A stretch of 11,363 bases of DNA, taken from CAYJAD01 sp964369995. Its GTDB lineage: Bacteria > Desulfobacterota > Desulfovibrionia > Desulfovibrionales > Desulfovibrionaceae. A program made the position numbers and the translations under genes. Of the stretch, positions 7,253-11,363 are shown piece after piece; position 1 is the stretch's first letter, and every line of letters begins with the position of its first letter. The notes beneath the pieces are model-generated. The model saw only the letters and a list, made by a program, of their open reading frames with translations, ran no database searches and had not been told where the DNA came from. The stretch is from positions 1-11,363 of the forward strand of contig CAYJHH010000092.1 in assembly GCA_964369995.1 (NCBI GenBank), in the 5' to 3' direction.

Positions 7253-7305
7253 ACTTGCTGTCCATACCATAAAAAGCACACGGACTACGACTTTTAGGAT
7301 TTTCC

Positions 7306-7563
7306 ATGGCACAAAAAAAACTCTCCACCGGCCTTATGCAACTTTTTGCCCTTTGCTTTGGCATATGGTTCATCATTTGGAAAGTCACCCCCGTATTGGT
7401 AGATGCCATTCCGGCTTTGGCGCACTATGGTCAAGTGGCCAAGGACAATGACATTATGCCCGGCGTGCTGTATTATAATGACGTACCAGTCACCGTGGAA
7501 GCTGAGCGCAATAATAGAGATACCATTAAATTTTTGCCCCATGGCGGCACTAAATTTGATTAA
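7306..7563 (+). CDS. Small one-helix membrane protein, unknown
   Basis: I do not recognise this 85-residue protein. It opens with MAQKKLSTG, then one hydrophobic segment (about 11-34, LMQLFALCFGIWFIIW and onward), and a polar C-terminal half with DNDIMPGVLYYNDVPVTVE (47-65) and an HGGTKFD end. By charge, the short basic N-terminus would be cytoplasmic and the tail periplasmic. The start is supported by TAGGA (7295-7299) six bases before the ATG, and the reading frame has an ordinary codon pattern. It follows the YeiH-like gene by 96 bases but beyond a terminator, and I see no good promoter of its own. Partial read-through may express it. It may be an accessory protein of the transporter, judged by position only. 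Confidence 0.6.
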   Translation: MAQKKLSTGLMQLFALCFGIWFIIWKVTPVLVDAIPALAHYGQVAKDNDIMPGVLYYNDVPVTVEAERNNRDTIKFLPHGGTKFD

Positions 7564-7755
7564 AAAAGTTTCCTTTACATCCCCTAAGAGCTATATAAAG
7601 AAAAATACGATCCACATTGAACCCAAGAAAAAAGTTTCCACTTCTTAAAAAAGTATGATAGTGGACAAATTACGCAATGCAAAAGTGCACACCGTATTTT
7701 GAAGGCGTGTTTCACAGTACATACCGCTTCCACCTTTTTCTTTCTTGGTGAGCTC

Positions 7756-10155
7756 ATGGTAATAAAAAAAATCTCTCAAATCATTAGATTTAAAAACATC
7801 GAACTCAAGTTTGCTGTTTATACTATCTCTATTTTCTTTATTATCCTTTGCATTATTTTTGGTGCCATTTACTCCATGACCATGGGGCTCACATCCACCA
7901 TTTCGAAAGATTATGTGGAATTGTACTCATTCAAAACAGCTAAATTTTTGAATTCTAATATTTCTTATGACTTGAAACTGATACAAGAGGCCTCTAAAGA
8001 CAAGTGCATCAAAGAATGGTTTAGCAATGAAGCCAATGAGCATAAAAAACGCGCTGCGTATGAGCAATTAAAAACATATTTACGTCTTTTAAAAACCGAT
8101 AATATCTTTTTTGCCATTTCAGAGTCTGAAGGAGAATTTTCCTTTGACGCCAACACCACCTTTGAGCAATTACAACCTGCAGCTTTTTTGAGCACAACAA
8201 ATCCTGAAGACAATTGGTATTACGAAGTATTAGCTTTAAAAAACCAATATACTCTTAATATTGATAAAGATAAGTTTCATCGCCGTACCCTGCTCTGGAT
8301 AAATCATAAGGTGACAGATGATCATGGCAAGGTCATTGGTATTATCACCACAGGACTCGAGCTAAGCAGAATTTTACAATCCGCTTTTGAAGCTTATAAT
8401 ATCACTTCCATGCGCGGCATCATCATTGACCATGAGGGCATGGTACAGCTTGATAGTGCCTTGACCGATTCACAAGAGCTCAACGCTCTGGATGATAGCA
8501 CATTATCCATCAAAGAACTTTTTCCTTTTAAAGAGCTGCACAGCAGTATAGATGCTCACCTAGCTTCCATTAATGATTTTTTTGCCAGTGACTCCAGCCC
8601 GAAAGTTCTGGCCTTGCCTTCCCATAGCGACTATCAATTCGCAGCCCTAACGCCCATTGAAAATACCACATGGTCGGTACTCACCTTCTTCAATGTATAT
8701 TCACTTTTTTCTTTGGCTGAACTTTCCCCCCTGTTATGGCCCATTGTAACATTGCTCTTACTCTTTGTTATTATGGTTTCCTTTTTAGGTCATAAATATA
8801 TTTTTAAGCCCTTGGCGGCCTTGGTGCAAAGTTTGCGGAAGGATGCAACACATGATCGGCACATGCCCCTTAACGCTGCAAGCAACGCCATTTACGGCAC
8901 AGAGCGCCAAGATGAATTGGGTGTGCTTGCCAAAAATATTTATAATTTACGTCAAAGCCTTGCCAGCAAGAGCGAAGAGCTCACCTTGGCAGCGCAAAAA
9001 GAAGAAAAAGCCAATGAAGCTAAATCTCATTTTCTTTCGCATATGTCCCATGAAATGCGCACCCCCATGCATGCCATCATTGGCATGGCGCACATAGCAA
9101 AAAACTTAGATGATATTGAAAAAATTAACAAAAATTTTGAAAAAATAGAAAAAGCTTCCACACATCTTTTACATATTATTAATGATGTACTTGATATGTC
9201 AAAAATGGAAGCAGGTAAGGTTTCTTTACATTTAGAGCCCTTTAACTTCAAAAGTTTATTGCAAGACATGGAACACATCTTCTCGCCCCTTATGAAGGAA
9301 AAAGGGCAACATTTTTCCATACATACGGATGAGAAACTGCCACAGTATCTTATCTCTGACGAAAAAAGGTTGGAACAAGTCATCGTGCATTTCCTTTCCA
9401 ATGCGCATAAATTTACACCGCCCTCAGGATATATTGCTTTAGAAGTTGAACTCATTGAAATGCAAGAAGAGCACTGTCATATAAAAATTTCTGTCCGTGA
9501 TAGCGGTATGGGTGTAGCCAAAGAGCAACAAGAAAAACTTTTTCAGCCTTTTCAACAGGCCAATACCCATATTGCGCACACCTTTGGCGGCGCAGGTTTA
9601 GGGCTTTCCATTTGCAAAAAAGTGATAGAACTTTTGGAAGGAAAACTCTTTTTCCAGTCCATTGAAAATATAGGCACGAGCATAGGCTTTAGCCTCACAT
9701 GTGGCTTACCTACAGCAGATTTCGTGGCCACTGAAGAACAAGACGTGGCCCCTGAAAGTGTGGATGATTTGGACTTATGCCATAAAACCATTCTTTTGGT
9801 GGATGATATTGACATTAACCGCGAAATCATACTCACTGTCTTTGAGCATTCAGGGGCGCATTTTATAGAAGCAGAAAATGGGCAAGAAGCTCTTCATAAA
9901 GTAAGCGAAAACCTCGATACATTGGACATTATCCTTATGGATATTCATATGCCCATCTTAAATGGTTTTGAAGCCACCAAGACCATTCGTCAATTGGCGC
10001 ATGCAAAGGCTGCAAGTATTCCCATCATTGCCATGACAGCCAATACTTTTAGGGAAGATGTCAAACAGTGTCTTGAAGCAGGCATGAATGCACATGTAAA
10101 AAAACCCATAGATATTAAAGAACTTTTAGCAGCCATAAAACGCTGTTTGCCCTAG
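7756..10155 (+). CDS. Cache-sensor hybrid histidine kinase
   Basis: Membrane-bound sensor kinase with a receiver domain of its own. I start it at ATG 7756 (799 residues), not the in-frame TTG 7699. GGTGAG lies just upstream of 7756, and this start gives an N-terminus that aligns with the following paralogue. Domains in order: membrane helix 1 (19-41); extracytoplasmic double-cache-like sensor (about 42-325) with PEDNWYYE (150-157) and WINHKV (181-186); membrane helix 2 (326-348); HAMP-like linker (349-405); dimerisation/phosphoacceptor domain with H432 in HEMRTPMHAIIG; ATPase domain with N549, D582 in DSGMG and GGAGLGLSIC (611-620); and a receiver with D683/D684, phospho-acceptor D729, T761 and K783. 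All catalytic residues are present, so it should be active. The output partner is not in view and would need an Hpt protein or another regulator. The ligand is unknown. A TATGAT at 7654-7659 is a possible -10 box without a good -35. Confidence 0.93.
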   Translation: MVIKKISQIIRFKNIELKFAVYTISIFFIILCIIFGAIYSMTMGLTSTISKDYVELYSFKTAKFLNSNISYDLKLIQEASKDKCIKEWFSNEANEHKKRAAYEQLKTYLRLLKTDNIFFAISESEGEFSFDANTTFEQLQPAAFLSTTNPEDNWYYEVLALKNQYTLNIDKDKFHRRTLLWINHKVTDDHGKVIGIITTGLELSRILQSAFEAYNITSMRGIIIDHEGMVQLDSALTDSQELNALDDSTLSIKELFPFKELHSSIDAHLASINDFFASDSSPKVLALPSHSDYQFAALTPIENTTWSVLTFFNVYSLFSLAELSPLLWPIVTLLLLFVIMVSFLGHKYIFKPLAALVQSLRKDATHDRHMPLNAASNAIYGTERQDELGVLAKNIYNLRQSLASKSEELTLAAQKEEKANEAKSHFLSHMSHEMRTPMHAIIGMAHIAKNLDDIEKINKNFEKIEKASTHLLHIINDVLDMSKMEAGKVSLHLEPFNFKSLLQDMEHIFSPLMKEKGQHFSIHTDEKLPQYLISDEKRLEQVIVHFLSNAHKFTPPSGYIALEVELIEMQEEHCHIKISVRDSGMGVAKEQQEKLFQPFQQANTHIAHTFGGAGLGLSICKKVIELLEGKLFFQSIENIGTSIGFSLTCGLPTADFVATEEQDVAPESVDDLDLCHKTILLVDDIDINREIILTVFEHSGAHFIEAENGQEALHKVSENLDTLDIILMDIHMPILNGFEATKTIRQLAHAKAASIPIIAMTANTFREDVKQCLEAGMNAHVKKPIDIKELLAAIKRCLP

Positions 10156-10173
10156 GGCTTAGCCCTTTGGAGG
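10154..10173 (+). promoter_or_regulatory. Stop-overlapping mini-hairpin and ribosome site of the second kinase
   Basis: AGGGC (10154-10158) and GCCCT (10162-10166) form a 5-bp stem with a TTA loop that begins inside the stop codon of the first kinase. The ribosome site GGAGG (10169-10173) follows at once, 5 bases before the next ATG. The stem is too short and has no T-run for a terminator, so the two kinase genes are likely one transcript. It might tune translation of the second gene. Confidence 0.4.
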
Positions 10174-10178
10174 CGCCT

Positions 10179-11363
10179 ATGTCACAACATATCTTTGCAC
10201 GTTTTCTTTCTTTGCAAAAAAGTTTGCAATATAAATTTATTTTCATGAATATCGCAACCTGTATTGTGATTGCGGTGGCTTTATTTATCATTTTATATAC
10301 CACCCTCACCACCTTTGTGGATGGCGTTTCTAAAAATTATGCAGAACTGTATTCTTTTAAAACAGCAGCTTCACTTAACGATTATTTAAGTGACGATTTA
10401 GCTATTATTCAGCATGCTGCACACTCTAAAGAAGTGCAAAATTGGTTTGTTAACGATGCTAGCGCCGAAGCTAGAAAACAGGTTTTTCTAAATTCCCAAG
10501 AATATGCCCGTAAATTGCACAGTCACTTTATCTATTATGGTGTTTTGCCTTCGAGCCGCGCCTATACAGTGGATGAAAAAAGCCTTTGGGACAGCTTTAC
10601 CCATACCAAGGAGCTAAACAAGGATGACCCTGAGGATTCATGGTTTTTTACTATGGATCAGCACAAGCAAGAATATATACTCAATGTGGACACCGACCCT
10701 GTATTGCAGCGTACGCATGTGTGGATAAACCATAAAGTGCTCTCTGCTGAAGGTCAGTTCATGGGAGTTATTACCACAGGCGTTGATTTTAGCAAAATTC
10801 TTGCTTCTGCTTTTAAAAGATACAATATAGAAAAAATTCGTGGTGTGGTTGTGGATAAAAATGGTTTTGTCCAAATGGATAGCGAAAATTACCAACTGTT
10901 GCAAAATAGTTCTTTGCACGTCACTGATATTGTAACGGACCTTGCTTTTACCACTACTATAAGTAGGCATATTACGTCCATTACAGGGTATTTTTCAAGC
11001 ACACAGCCTCCTACCATTGTAAAACTGCCTTCTGGCAGTGAGTATGACTACGCCGCCCTTGCATCCATTGAAAACACAGATTGGACAGTGGTGACCTTTT
11101 TCAATTCTTCAGCCATATTTTCCATCAAACAGAGCGCACCCATTTTGTGGGTAACGTTACTACTGTTCTTTGTGTATGCTTTATTGCTTTACCTTGCCTG
11201 CCGAAAACTTATCTTTACGCCACTTACTCATATGGTGCAAAGCCTCAGCCCCATTACACATACACCTCAAAACAATACGCAAAGCCACATTTATGGCATA
11301 GACCGTGATGATGAATGGGGAGAGCTAGCGCATACCATAGAAAATTTGCATAAAAACCTCAGC
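10179..11363 (+). CDS. Second cache-sensor histidine kinase, cut by the window end
   Basis: An open frame of 395 codons runs without a stop to the last base. The ATG at 10179 has GGAGG 5 bases upstream and starts 23 bases after the previous stop. The protein is a clear paralogue of the upstream kinase over its whole visible length: membrane helix 1 (about 20-43), NYAELYSFKTA (53-63, against DYVELYSFKTA there), PEDSWFF (151-157), WINHKV (182-187), GVITTGVDF (195-203), membrane helix 2 (about 322-342) and a HAMP-like linker containing YG.DRDDEWGELA. The sensor residues differ much more than these anchors, so the two may read different ligands. The kinase domain, and whether there is a receiver, lie outside the window. 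The protein is called a histidine kinase by analogy with its neighbour. Confidence 0.85.
   Translation, partial: MSQHIFARFLSLQKSLQYKFIFMNIATCIVIAVALFIILYTTLTTFVDGVSKNYAELYSFKTAASLNDYLSDDLAIIQHAAHSKEVQNWFVNDASAEARKQVFLNSQEYARKLHSHFIYYGVLPSSRAYTVDEKSLWDSFTHTKELNKDDPEDSWFFTMDQHKQEYILNVDTDPVLQRTHVWINHKVLSAEGQFMGVITTGVDFSKILASAFKRYNIEKIRGVVVDKNGFVQMDSENYQLLQNSSLHVTDIVTDLAFTTTISRHITSITGYFSSTQPPTIVKLPSGSEYDYAALASIENTDWTVVTFFNSSAIFSIKQSAPILWVTLLLFFVYALLLYLACRKLIFTPLTHMVQSLSPITHTPQNNTQSHIYGIDRDDEWGELAHTIENLHKNLS

Noticed and set aside
7403..7648. 81-codon plus-strand frame overlapping the small membrane protein
   Set aside because: The overlapping frame at 7306 has a ribosome site and a membrane helix, while this one has neither and runs on into AT-rich spacer.
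9027..9455. 142-codon minus-strand frame over the kinase domain
   Set aside because: It is antisense to intact kinase motifs, and its Cys/Ser/Met-rich product has no recognisable fold.
11081..11308. 75-codon plus-strand frame near the right edge
   Set aside because: It is out of frame with the second kinase, which reads without a stop to the window end and matches its paralogue there.

Overview
The window looks like chromosome from a moderately low-GC member of the Desulfovibrionaceae. This placement is an inference from protein style. Three things point that way: a class A-like pyrB with the STRTKTSF variant beside an active-type pyrC, an elongated YeiH-type transporter, and cache-domain hybrid histidine kinases. 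G-run hairpins of a kind I associate with these genomes add support. A relative of the Bilophila/Taurinivorans/Lawsonia branch is possible but not shown. All eight supported genes lie on the + strand. I see no rRNA, tRNA, CRISPR array, insertion sequence or phage gene.

Layout. Positions 1-40 hold a 19-bp perfect hairpin. Positions 108-2326 hold pyrB-pyrC, steps 2 and 3 of de novo pyrimidine synthesis, translationally coupled through a Shine-Dalgarno sequence that overlaps the pyrB stop codon. A second hairpin of the same design (2407-2478) and a 14-bp palindrome (2345-2358) separate this operon from an exported DUF4139/MuiA-like protein (2510-4099). A gene-free stretch of 413 bases with a hairpin follows. 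Next come a stand-alone AmmeMemoRadiSam protein B (MEMO family, 4513-5376) and a 582-residue YeiH-like transporter (5461-7209) with an unusual N-terminal extension, closed by a clear intrinsic terminator. Beyond it lie a small one-helix membrane protein (7306-7563) and two tandem paralogous cache-sensor histidine kinases. The first kinase is complete and hybrid (7756-10155). The second (10179 to the window edge) is cut off before its kinase domain.

How the genes relate. Only pyrB/pyrC and the kinase pair have strong operon evidence. The transporter and the small membrane protein are plausible partners by position only. No obviously new multi-gene system is present. The most promising leads are the extended YeiH protein with its small neighbour, the duplicated cache sensors, the MEMO protein without its usual partners, and the repeated hairpin whose two copies differ by compensatory changes.
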